Assembly (NCBI GenBank): GCA_902779745.1
Contig: CACZCT010000022.1
Coordinates: forward strand, 1 to 60,956
Direction of reading: 5' to 3'
Length of the DNA: 60,956 bases
DNA from: an uncultured Prevotellaceae bacterium
GTDB lineage: Bacteria; Bacteroidota; Bacteroidia; Bacteroidales; Bacteroidaceae
The notes beneath the pieces were generated by a model. The model searched no databases, was not told where the DNA came from, and worked only from the letters and a program-made list of their open reading frames with translations. Both the position numbers and the translations under genes were made by a program. This document shows, one piece after another, positions 53,162 to 60,461 of the stretch. How positions within the stretch are numbered: position 1 is the first letter of the stretch; every line of letters starts with the position of its first letter.

Positions 53162-53596
53162 TTATTCGATAACCACCAAAGCGTCGTCTTCCATGACAGT
53201 CTGTCCAGGCTTGACACAGATAGCGGTAATCTTACCAGCCTTCTCTGCCTCGATGTTGTTTGCCATCTTCATGGCCTCCAATACGAGAACTGTATCGCCG
53301 GCATTGACTTCGTCACCGACATTGACACAGATTTCTGTAATCACACCTGGCAGGGGAGCCTTGATAGCATTATTCGTATTGATGTTGGCTGAGTTCTCAG
53401 AGTTCTCGGAGTTCTCAGAGTTCTCTGAGGCAACAGGCTTGCGAACCACTACCTTCTTCTCCTCTTCAGGTTCTGGCTCCATTTCCACTTTGTACTCCTC
53501 ACCATTCACGGTGACGGTAGCTGTGTTTTCTGCGACATCGCCAATGATAACCTCATATTGATTACCATTAATGGTATATTTATATTCCTTTTTCAT
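53162..53596 (-). CDS. Biotin carboxyl carrier protein of an acyl-CoA decarboxylase or carboxylase
   Basis: The 144-residue protein carries carboxyl groups on biotin attached to K110 in EAMKMANNIEA. The biotinyl domain occupies about 76-144; the N-terminal 45 residues are a small beta domain. A Glu-rich stretch and a Ser-Glu-Asn repeat (58-69), encoded by a 9-bp array shared with carA, form the linker. It is last in the mce-mmdA operon and is followed by a terminator, so no beta (membrane) subunit lies downstream. Confidence 0.92.
   Translation of the reverse strand: MKKEYKYTINGNQYEVIIGDVAENTATVTVNGEEYKVEMEPEPEEEKKVVVRKPVASENSENSENSENSANINTNNAIKAPLPGVITEICVNVGDEVNAGDTVLVLEAMKMANNIEAEKAGKITAICVKPGQTVMEDDALVVIE
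53391..53426 (-). repeat. 9-bp in-frame tandem array in the biotin carrier gene
   Basis: Sense-strand GAGAACTC(T/C) units encode Ser-Glu-Asn repeats. Twenty-nine bases are identical to the carA array. Confidence 0.85.
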
Positions 53597-53609
53597 AGTA
53601 ATGTTATTT

Positions 53610-53759
53610 TTATGGATGTTCTGTCATAGTCTGGGCATAACCGTTCCACTGTGTCTGTTTCTCCTGAATCGTGATGATACCAGGCTCTTTGTCGTGGACG
53701 TTATTCCCCTTGAACTCGTAAAGTGCCATAGCGATGGCTGCATATACTTCGTTCTTCAT
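53610..53759 (-). CDS. 49-residue protein resembling the soluble tail of OadG-type subunits
   Basis: The frame starts MKNEVYAAIAMALYEFKGN and ends at TAA 53610-53612; an in-frame ATG at 53765 is an alternative. It lies between mmdA and the biotin carrier gene, where the gamma subunit of a sodium-pumping decarboxylase is expected. The AAIAMALYEF and VHDKEPGIITI stretches look to me like the cytoplasmic tail attached to such subunits, but the membrane helix is missing. The family call is from memory and tentative; the gene itself is supported by spacing and composition. Confidence 0.6.
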   Translation of the reverse strand: MKNEVYAAIAMALYEFKGNNVHDKEPGIITIQEKQTQWNGYAQTMTEHP

Positions 53760-53771
53760 AAGCATTACTTT

Positions 53772-55222
53772 TTACATTGGAATATTACCATGTTTCTTGG
53801 CGGGCAGGGCGTCGCGCTTGGTAGCGAGTTGTGCTAATGCGCGGCAGATGCGGAAACGCGTGTTGCGTGGCTCGATGACATCATCGATGTATCCGTACTT
53901 GGCAGCCTGATAAGGATTAGCGAAGAGCTCATTGTACTCTTCCTCCTTCTCAGCGATGAATGCCTTCACGTCCTCACCAGCCTCTTTCTTTGCCTTGGCT
54001 TCCTTGGCATAGAGAACAGCAGCGGCACCAGAGGCACCCATGACAGCAATCTCAGCAGAGGGCCATGCGTAGTTCAGGTCGGTATGCAACTGCTTAGACC
54101 CCATCACGATATGAGAACCACCGTATGACTTACGCAGGGTAACGGTGATCTTGGGTACGGTAGCCTCTCCGTATGCATACAACAGCTGGGCTCCATGCAG
54201 GATGACGGCGTTGCAAGTACACCAGCATAGCAAGAGGGCTGGTTGGCGACGATACCTACGCTCTGACCATTGAAGCGGGCGAAACCTACGATGATGTTCT
54301 TGGCAAACTTAGGCTGTACCTCAAAGAACTCATTGTCGTCAACGACGGCACTGATGACCTTGTACATATCGTATGCCTCGTTGGGGTTCTCAGGGATGAT
54401 CTCGTTCAGAGAATCCTCCAGACGGTCGATGGGGTCTGTACACTGTTTGCGTGGAGCCAGTTCCATGTTGTTAGATGGGATGTAGCTCAGCAGGGTCTTC
54501 AGCATCTCAACAGCCTCTTCCTCTGTCTTGGCAGTGAAATGGGTCACACCAGACTTGGAGGCGTGTACGCTGGCACCACCCAGGTGCTCCTGGTCGATAT
54601 CCTCGCCCGTAACGGTCTTCACCACTTTCGGACCCGTGAGGAACATATAGGAAGTGCCTTCCATCATCAGGGTGAAGTCGGTGAGGGCAGGGGAGTAGAC
54701 GGCACCGCCTGCACAGGGACCGAAGATACCTGAAATTTGGGGAATCACACCGGAGGCCAGGATGTTACGCTCGAAAATCTCTGCATAGCCGGCGAGGGCA
54801 TTGATACCTTCCTGAATACGGGCACCACCAGAGTCGTTGATACCGATGACAGGGGCTCCCATCTTCATGGCCATATCCATCACCTTACAGATCTTCTGAC
54901 TCATGGTCTCTGACAGAGAACCGGCATGAACGGTGAAGTCCTGTGCGAAGATGAATACCAGACGTCCGTCAATGGTACCGCTACCGGCAACGACACCGTC
55001 ACCAAGGAACTGTTTCTTTTCCATACCGAAGTTATGGCAACGGTGCTCCTTGAACATGTCATATTCTTCGAACGAGCCCTTATCGAGCAGCATCTCAATA
55101 CGCTCGCGAGCCGTATACTTACCTTTGTCGTGTTGCTTTTGGATCGCTTTCTCACCACCACCGAGACGAGCCTGTTCGCGCTTCTCGATGAGTTGTTTGA
55201 TTTTCTCTAATTGCTTTGACAT
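53772..55222 (-). pseudogene. mmdA: Methylmalonyl-CoA decarboxylase / propionyl-CoA carboxylase alpha (carboxyltransferase) subunit, frameshifted by a deletion
   Basis: The first part ([20 protein letters not shown] from 55222) is a normal carboxyltransferase with [13 protein letters not shown] and [16 protein letters not shown] oxyanion regions, ending in register at [10 protein letters not shown]. The second part resumes in another frame at [18 protein letters not shown] and continues to 53772. Family members have about 39 residues between these points, including the VDVPGFLPG stretch near the CoA site. The missing DNA near 54212 is not a multiple of three. Both halves are otherwise conserved. 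If real, the enzyme is dead. Confidence 0.85.
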
Positions 55223-55242
55223 AATCTTTATCTGTTCTTTTA

Positions 55243-55647
55243 TTAATGTTCACAAAGTTCTGTCAGGATACCTGCTGTTGATTTCGGATGCAGGAAGGCT
55301 ATATTCAGGTTCTCTGCACCCTTGCGTGGCTTCTCGTCAATCAGACGGACACCTTTCTCGCTGACTTCAGCCAATGCATTGGCAACACCGTCCTCTACGC
55401 AGAAGGCAACGTGATGTACACCCTTGTTGCCTTTGTCAAGCCACTTCTGGATCGTGCTCTCAGGAGATGTGGGCTCCAGCAGTTCCAGTTTCACTTCACC
55501 ACACTTCAGGAAGGCGGTCTTAACTTTCTGATCCTCTACCGTTTCAATGGCATAACACTTCAGTCCCAGTACATTCTCAAAGTACGGCAGACTCTCTTCA
55601 ATACTCTGGACGGCAATGCCCAGATGCTCAATGTGTGAAATCTTCAT
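55243..55647 (-). CDS. mce: Methylmalonyl-CoA epimerase
   Basis: It interconverts the R and S forms of methylmalonyl-CoA in the succinate-propionate pathway. The 134-residue VOC-fold protein has metal ligands at H8 (IEHLGIAV), H78 or H79 (VHHVAF) and a C-terminal glutamate (GILTEL). It starts the operon with mmdA and the biotin carrier. A TATCTTTG -7 element precedes it. Confidence 0.93.
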   Translation of the reverse strand: MKISHIEHLGIAVQSIEESLPYFENVLGLKCYAIETVEDQKVKTAFLKCGEVKLELLEPTSPESTIQKWLDKGNKGVHHVAFCVEDGVANALAEVSEKGVRLIDEKPRKGAENLNIAFLHPKSTAGILTELCEH

Positions 55648-55682
55648 ATCTTACAAAATTAAAGTTTTAAACTACTGAAGTG

Positions 55683-55716
55683 CAAAGATACAAAATAATA
55701 ATTGATAAAAGACAAA
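55683..55716 (-). promoter_or_regulatory. Promoter for mce-mmdA-biotin carrier
   Basis: TATCTTTG on the minus strand (55683-55690), with TTTG (plus CAAA 55713-55716) at a 22-bp spacing. Confidence 0.6.
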
Positions 55717-55738
55717 TGATAATCGATAATTAATGATT
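55692..55738. repeat. Degenerate AT-rich array upstream of mce
   Basis: Loosely repeated ATAATTGA/GATAATCG-type units run between the mce -7 element and the stop of the TonB-dependent receptor gene. The periodicity is weaker than in other arrays. Confidence 0.4.
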
Positions 55739-55739
55739 A

Positions 55740-58124
55740 TTAAAACTCAACAATGACTTTTCCGTTGATTTGTCTGCCCGTCAGGTAGTTTGGAACGGCA
55801 TATTGCTTGTCGGTGACATCGGTCACCCAGTAGTAGCTGTTGACATTCGAGATACCGAAGATATTCAGTCCGTCGATACCCAGCCATACCTTCCTGATAC
55901 CGAAAGAATAACGGTCTTGGTTGCGCTGGTAGGCAAGGAAACTCATACCGATGTCAGCGCGTTTGTAGGCAGGGGCACGGAACTGCTGGTATTCCAGTCC
56001 TCTGTGCGGAGCACCGAAGGGAAGACCGTCTGCAAAGGCAAGTCGTAGTGTCAGCTTCCATCTTTCTGTTCCAGGGAAATAGTCGGTAAAGTGGAAATTC
56101 ACGCCCCATCGCTGATCTGTAGGTAATGGAATACTGACTCCGTTGATCTTCTGACGTGCACTCATGATGGAGAATGTCAGCCAGGAGTCTGTACCAGGAA
56201 CAAACTCTCCGTAAAGTTTGAAGTCCACTCCTGCAGCATAGCCATCGGCAAGATTCTCACCATAGTACACTATTTTCATGTTCTGTACATTATAGGGAAT
56301 AAGGTTACTTAGGATCTTGTAATATGCCTCAGCCGTAAAGCGGAAGGGACGGTTTGCCATGCGGAAGCGATAGTCGAAGGCACCTACGATATGTATGCTG
56401 CGCTGACTCTTGATATCACTGTTCAGGGTGACAATGGTCCTGCCATTGATCGTCGTGGTGTCACGCAATTCCTTATAGAAAGGAGCCTGGTAATAGATAC
56501 CCGTTGACAGGCGGAAGGTCATGTTCTCGTTGAAGCCGGGAATCATCGCCAGTGAGACACGGGGCGAGATGATCGTCTCCTTGTTATAGCTCCAGTTGGC
56601 GAGCCTGACGCCCATGTTCAGGGTCCACAGGTTCGGTCTGTCCGCACTACCTGTCTGGAAACGGTACGTGTCCTGCAGGTAGGCTTCTAAACGTGTCGAT
56701 GAAATCTTGTGTTTGGAGGCGAGTGAATAGATGAGATCCAGTCGTTTACCGGTATGGGGTATGCTGTAGCCGCTGGAGTCACGCATCTCATATTCCTTGG
56801 AATTCTCTTCAATCTCTTCCCATTTCATGGTGAGTCCTCCTTCGATGTCATGCCGCTTTGCCTTATGGTTGACAGTCAGTTTGGCACTTGCCACATTCGC
56901 CGTCAGGTAGTTACGGGCATGTTCCATATAAGTTCCTACGCCCAGGTTCTCCGAGGTCTGTGTGTCATCCAGCCAGTACTGTCCCTGTATGTCGTAGGTC
57001 TCCTGCTCCTTGGTATGGAAGGCGGAGGCCTGCAACTTCACATGGGTCTTCTCCATGGGATGGTAGGTGATTGATGCCGTACCGAACAAGGTACGGAAGA
57101 TATCCTTTTCCTGTCCGTCGAAATAGACCTTGAACGATTTCACGTCCTGCATGGTGCCGAAAGATGTCTCACGGTCACTGGGCGTAAAGTTATAATGGTT
57201 CTCTGAAATATTACCGATGACTTCCAAGTCCCATCGTTTGTTGGGACTCCATGTGATATAGGTCTGGTAGTCGAAGAAGTTAGGCTTGTATTCTCCCTTT
57301 GTCTCCAGTGACCCTAAGAGGTAACGGTTTGTCTTATAACGGATACCGTGACTCATCGAGAATTTTTTGTTACCATAGCCTATAAAAATACTCCCTCCCA
57401 GAAGTGAGGCCTGGAGATTGCCTTCCAGCCGTGTGGGTTTACGGTATTGGATATCCAATACACTCGACATCTTGTCACCGTATTTGGCCTCAAAGCCACC
57501 GGAAGAGAAGCCGATTTTCTCCACCATGTCGCTGTTGATGACAGAGAGACCTTCCTGCTGACCACTGCGGATGAGCAGGGGACGATATACTTCCGTGCCG
57601 TTGATATATACGGAGTTCTCATCAAAAGAGCCGCCTCTCACATTGTATTGGCTTGACAGTTCGTTATGGGTCGACACTCCAGCCTGCTGTTGTACCAGTT
57701 CCTCCACGGCATTACCTGTCGTAGAGGGATTCTGTCGGATATTCTTAACGTCCAGTTGGTCTGTTCCCGTCGTCTGTCGGCGTTTCTCTGTCACCACCAC
57801 CTCGTCTAACTCCTCCATAGGAGGCAGGGTCACAAGCAGCCGTTGTCTCCCCTTGGGATTGCGGAGCACACGGGTACGTGTCTGGAAACCTATCATCGAG
57901 AATTTCACGACAACGGAATCCGCCGACTTCAGGGTCAGGGAGTATTCACCCTTGAGGTTGGCCATTGTCACGGCACCTTGCTCAAGACAACTGACGGTAG
58001 CCAGTTCTATGGGATTACCTTCTTCGTCGCTCACCGTTCCCGAGAGGGTGAATGACTGGGCATGCAACAAGGTACTGCCCATAAGCAGTAATAATATAGT
58101 GAGAATAGCGTATTTTCTTTTCAT
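55740..58124 (-). CDS. TonB-dependent outer-membrane receptor
   Basis: The 794-residue protein starts MKRKYAILTILLLLMGSTLLHAQ, a signal peptide (the extension upstream lies in a tandem array). Residues 24-105 form a carboxypeptidase-regulatory-like domain (TLSGTVSDEEGNPIELATV). The plug follows, with QYNVRGGSFDENSVYINGTEV, then a long beta-barrel to a terminal hydrophobic residue (GKVIVEF). The absence of a SusD gene nearby and the moderate length argue against a SusC pair. The ligand cannot be deduced. Confidence 0.9.
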   Translation of the reverse strand: MKRKYAILTILLLLMGSTLLHAQSFTLSGTVSDEEGNPIELATVSCLEQGAVTMANLKGEYSLTLKSADSVVVKFSMIGFQTRTRVLRNPKGRQRLLVTLPPMEELDEVVVTEKRRQTTGTDQLDVKNIRQNPSTTGNAVEELVQQQAGVSTHNELSSQYNVRGGSFDENSVYINGTEVYRPLLIRSGQQEGLSVINSDMVEKIGFSSGGFEAKYGDKMSSVLDIQYRKPTRLEGNLQASLLGGSIFIGYGNKKFSMSHGIRYKTNRYLLGSLETKGEYKPNFFDYQTYITWSPNKRWDLEVIGNISENHYNFTPSDRETSFGTMQDVKSFKVYFDGQEKDIFRTLFGTASITYHPMEKTHVKLQASAFHTKEQETYDIQGQYWLDDTQTSENLGVGTYMEHARNYLTANVASAKLTVNHKAKRHDIEGGLTMKWEEIEENSKEYEMRDSSGYSIPHTGKRLDLIYSLASKHKISSTRLEAYLQDTYRFQTGSADRPNLWTLNMGVRLANWSYNKETIISPRVSLAMIPGFNENMTFRLSTGIYYQAPFYKELRDTTTINGRTIVTLNSDIKSQRSIHIVGAFDYRFRMANRPFRFTAEAYYKILSNLIPYNVQNMKIVYYGENLADGYAAGVDFKLYGEFVPGTDSWLTFSIMSARQKINGVSIPLPTDQRWGVNFHFTDYFPGTERWKLTLRLAFADGLPFGAPHRGLEYQQFRAPAYKRADIGMSFLAYQRNQDRYSFGIRKVWLGIDGLNIFGISNVNSYYWVTDVTDKQYAVPNYLTGRQINGKVIVEF

Positions 58125-58159
58125 CACTATATATAACGCAGAAAATCCGGATTTATTAC

Positions 58160-58196
58160 TTTCACCCTTCACCCTTAACCTTTAACCTTTCATCCT
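58160..58196 (-). repeat. 7-bp tandem array between the GNAT and TonB-receptor genes
   Basis: Plus-strand units ACCCTTC, ACCCTTA, ACCTTTA, ACCTTTC, ATCCTTA. The sense strand is rich in TAA and TGA; it contains the stop of the GNAT gene. Confidence 0.75.
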
Positions 58197-59179
58197 TACT
58201 CTCTCCACCACCAAGAGGCGAAGGCATTGACCCATCGGATACTGATGCGGAACCATCGGAAGCCAGTCACCTCCTTGCCTCCGAAACTGAGGATGAAGTC
58301 ACGATAGGGATTACGACGGAAGGGGAGACCTACATCTACGAAACGGAAATGCTGCATGCCTTCCTCATGCGCCTGTTTCACGGCATTCCAAATAGTCACG
58401 GCATTCGGGTGCAGCATGGCGAAACTCTTCCTTCGTGAGGCGGAATACCAGAGGTACATGTCACCCTCAGAATGGACACATGCACAACAGCCGATCACCC
58501 TTTCTTTGTATTTGGTAATGAACAGACGGCACCGCTGGCTTTCCATCATTCCCTGGAAGAAAGCATCTGCTGGAAGATGGCGCCTTGGTTTCAGCCAGTT
58601 ATGTCTGCGCAGTAGTTTCGAGAATTCACGAAACTCTTCTTTTGTCTCTACCAACTTGGTGACTGCTCCTCTTTCCTGGGCAGCCTCGATACGTTTCATC
58701 TGTCGTTCCGTGATACGCTCCTCTGGCGTTTTAGAATGCAGTGAGTTGTGGATGTTCATCCATTTCACATGAAAGAACCCCATCCGTTTAAGGTCTTTGT
58801 AGCCGAACATCTTCTGGGAGAGGTGACTGAACTCGATATAGAGTGTACGGTTCTGCATCCGTTCCGTAATGGCCTCAGCCATCAGTCCGAACAACTGTTG
58901 CCTATGGTGTTCCTCGTCTGTCAGATGAAAGACTCCCTCGCCCATCACCCTGACATGCATATATAAAAAAGGTGGAATCCATGATCTCCTATAGTACAGG
59001 ACAGCCAACATGTGAGCCACTACCGTCCCGTCCGTTCCCGTCACCACTGCCATAAAAGGCTTCTGGAGCGGTGTCCGTTCGCAGAGTTCCATCAGTTCCT
59101 TGCTGTGGAAATAGTTGCCGTCGGACATCTCTGGTAACTCCTTGGCATGCTCATAGATGGTGACCTTCAGTTCTTTCAT
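58196..59179 (-). CDS. GNAT-fold acyltransferase, FemAB-like
   Basis: From the ATG at 59179 (MKELKVTIYEHAKELPEM) the 327-residue protein has two GNAT-like halves, with RLFITKYKERVIGCCACVHSEGDMYLWYSA as a core beta-strand segment and LHPNAVTIWNAVKQAHEEGMQHFRFVDVG near the C-terminus. The arrangement resembles FemAB/CelD-type acetyltransferase_6 proteins, which often act in envelope or polysaccharide biosynthesis. The substrate is not known. It ends in a Trp-rich tail (ASWWWRE). Confidence 0.75.
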   Translation of the reverse strand: MKELKVTIYEHAKELPEMSDGNYFHSKELMELCERTPLQKPFMAVVTGTDGTVVAHMLAVLYYRRSWIPPFLYMHVRVMGEGVFHLTDEEHHRQQLFGLMAEAITERMQNRTLYIEFSHLSQKMFGYKDLKRMGFFHVKWMNIHNSLHSKTPEERITERQMKRIEAAQERGAVTKLVETKEEFREFSKLLRRHNWLKPRRHLPADAFFQGMMESQRCRLFITKYKERVIGCCACVHSEGDMYLWYSASRRKSFAMLHPNAVTIWNAVKQAHEEGMQHFRFVDVGLPFRRNPYRDFILSFGGKEVTGFRWFRISIRWVNAFASWWWRE

Positions 59180-59220
59180 GGGGGTAAAGTTACAAAGATT
59201 AGTGATAAAAACCAAATTAA

Positions 59221-59252
59221 TTTGGATTTTTTCCCATAAATCATTATATTTG
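59221..59252 (+). promoter_or_regulatory. Promoter for the SH3-domain protein
   Basis: TTTG at 59221-59224, 20 bp spacer, TATATTTG at 59245-59252: a full consensus match, 30 bp before the ATG. Confidence 0.75.
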
Positions 59253-59282
59253 CACCGTCATAAACTAAAAAATGTATTAACC

Positions 59283-59798
59283 ATGAAGCGAGTCTTTCTT
59301 TTTCTCAGTTTCTTCCTGATGTGTGGCGCAGTATGGTCACAGAAGGTGATAACCCCTAGTGTATTGACAGTAGTCTTTGCTACTTCTGACGATGGCTTCC
59401 TGAATGTCCGTGAGCGTCCCTCCAGCAAGGCAAAGATATTGACAACCTTACCTATGTGCTTTCATGGCTTAGGTCGAGGCATCCTGTTGGAGAGCGGAGA
59501 ACGATGGAGCAAGGTCAAGGTCAACAATGATATCGAGGGCTGGGTGTACAATAAGTATTTAGGCTATCAGACCTGGTATGAAGAGAATGGTAAACCCAAA
59601 CTCGTTGCCAAGTATGCTTATACTCCCCTGTATACGGATAATTATGCGGATGACGGTCCCAAGTACATCCCGTTCGGTACAGTCCGTGAGGGTACGATCA
59701 TCGCGGATGAATACGAACTGCTTGAAGACGGCTATTACGTCCTCAAGACAGGGCATGACTATCTCTTCATTAAGAAGGATGATGTTGTGGTGGAGTGA
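59283..59798 (+). CDS. Secreted bacterial SH3-domain protein
   Basis: The 171-residue protein starts MKRVFLFLSFFLMCGAVWSQ, a signal peptide. Residues 32-90 form an SH3b-type domain (DDGFLNVRERPSSKAKILTTL to EGWVYNKYLG), a fold that often binds peptidoglycan. The C-terminal third is beta-rich and not assigned. The ATG at 59283 is set by the promoter. Its stop abuts the stop of the convergent LolA-like gene. Confidence 0.82.
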   Translation: MKRVFLFLSFFLMCGAVWSQKVITPSVLTVVFATSDDGFLNVRERPSSKAKILTTLPMCFHGLGRGILLESGERWSKVKVNNDIEGWVYNKYLGYQTWYEENGKPKLVAKYAYTPLYTDNYADDGPKYIPFGTVREGTIIADEYELLEDGYYVLKTGHDYLFIKKDDVVVE

Positions 59799-60425
59799 CT
59801 ATCGTTTGTCGATGAACTTATAGCCGCTTTGGTACTGCGATTTCGGGAAGGTAAAGAAACTGTCTGTGATGCCTCCCACCTTGAAATTACTGATCTTGAT
59901 GGTGGTATGGAAGATACCGACCTTGATGCGCACGTTGATGGGGTAGTGGGTATGGTGGTCCAGCAGGACACGGGCCTCCTTGATACCCTTGACTCCTTTC
60001 TTCGCTTTTAACGTGATATAGTAGCCCTTCTTCGGATCGTCCTTGATACTATAGGTATAGTTGTCGGGTGTGAACTTAAACTTGGCGGCATACTTGTCAC
60101 GCTCTTCGGAATGGGCATCATAGACGGTGATGGTCTTCTTCTTCCGCTCTAAGCGGTAGTAGGTGACATCATCGTTCCACGCAATGTATTTCTCGTCGAT
60201 GAACTTACTCTTCTTACCTTTCGTCCAGATGGTTCCTTCTGTCTTGTAGATACCGATGATGTTCACGGCATAGTGCAACTGTGACCCATCAGGACCATAC
60301 ATCATCTGGTATGCCTCATCGAACATCCGTCGTGCCTGTTGGGCATTAGGAGACTCCTGTGCCTGCATTCCCAATGAGAACAACAGGCACAGGAGTATAA
60401 ATGGAATAGAAAAACTATTTTTCAA
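59799..60425 (-). CDS. LolA-like outer-membrane lipoprotein carrier family protein
   Basis: The 208-residue protein starts MKNSFSIPFILLCLLFSLGMQAQ, a signal peptide. The body (KTEGTIWTKGKKSKFIDEKYIAWNDD, YDAHSEERDKYAAKF, TLKAKKGVKGIKEARVLL) follows the half-barrel strand pattern of LolA proteins. Such proteins chaperone lipoproteins or have related periplasmic roles. The match is structural in type and not strong. It is preceded by a tandem array that separates it from a second carB. Confidence 0.65.
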   Translation of the reverse strand: MKNSFSIPFILLCLLFSLGMQAQESPNAQQARRMFDEAYQMMYGPDGSQLHYAVNIIGIYKTEGTIWTKGKKSKFIDEKYIAWNDDVTYYRLERKKKTITVYDAHSEERDKYAAKFKFTPDNYTYSIKDDPKKGYYITLKAKKGVKGIKEARVLLDHHTHYPINVRIKVGIFHTTIKISNFKVGGITDSFFTFPKSQYQSGYKFIDKR

Positions 60426-60460
60426 ACTCTAAACTTTAAACTCTAAACTTTCAACTGTAA
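60424..60460 (-). repeat. 7-bp tandem array between the second carB and the LolA-like gene
   Basis: Plus-strand units AAACTCT, AAACTTT, AAACTCT, AAACTTT, CAACTGT. Sense strand contains TAG, TAA and TGA. Confidence 0.7.
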
Positions 60461-60461
60461 A

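Noticed and set aside
55740-59179. SusC/SusD-type polysaccharide utilisation locus around the TonB-dependent receptor
   Set aside because: No SusD-like lipoprotein or glycoside hydrolase is adjacent, and the receptor is shorter than typical SusC; the GH9 gene is 45 kb away.
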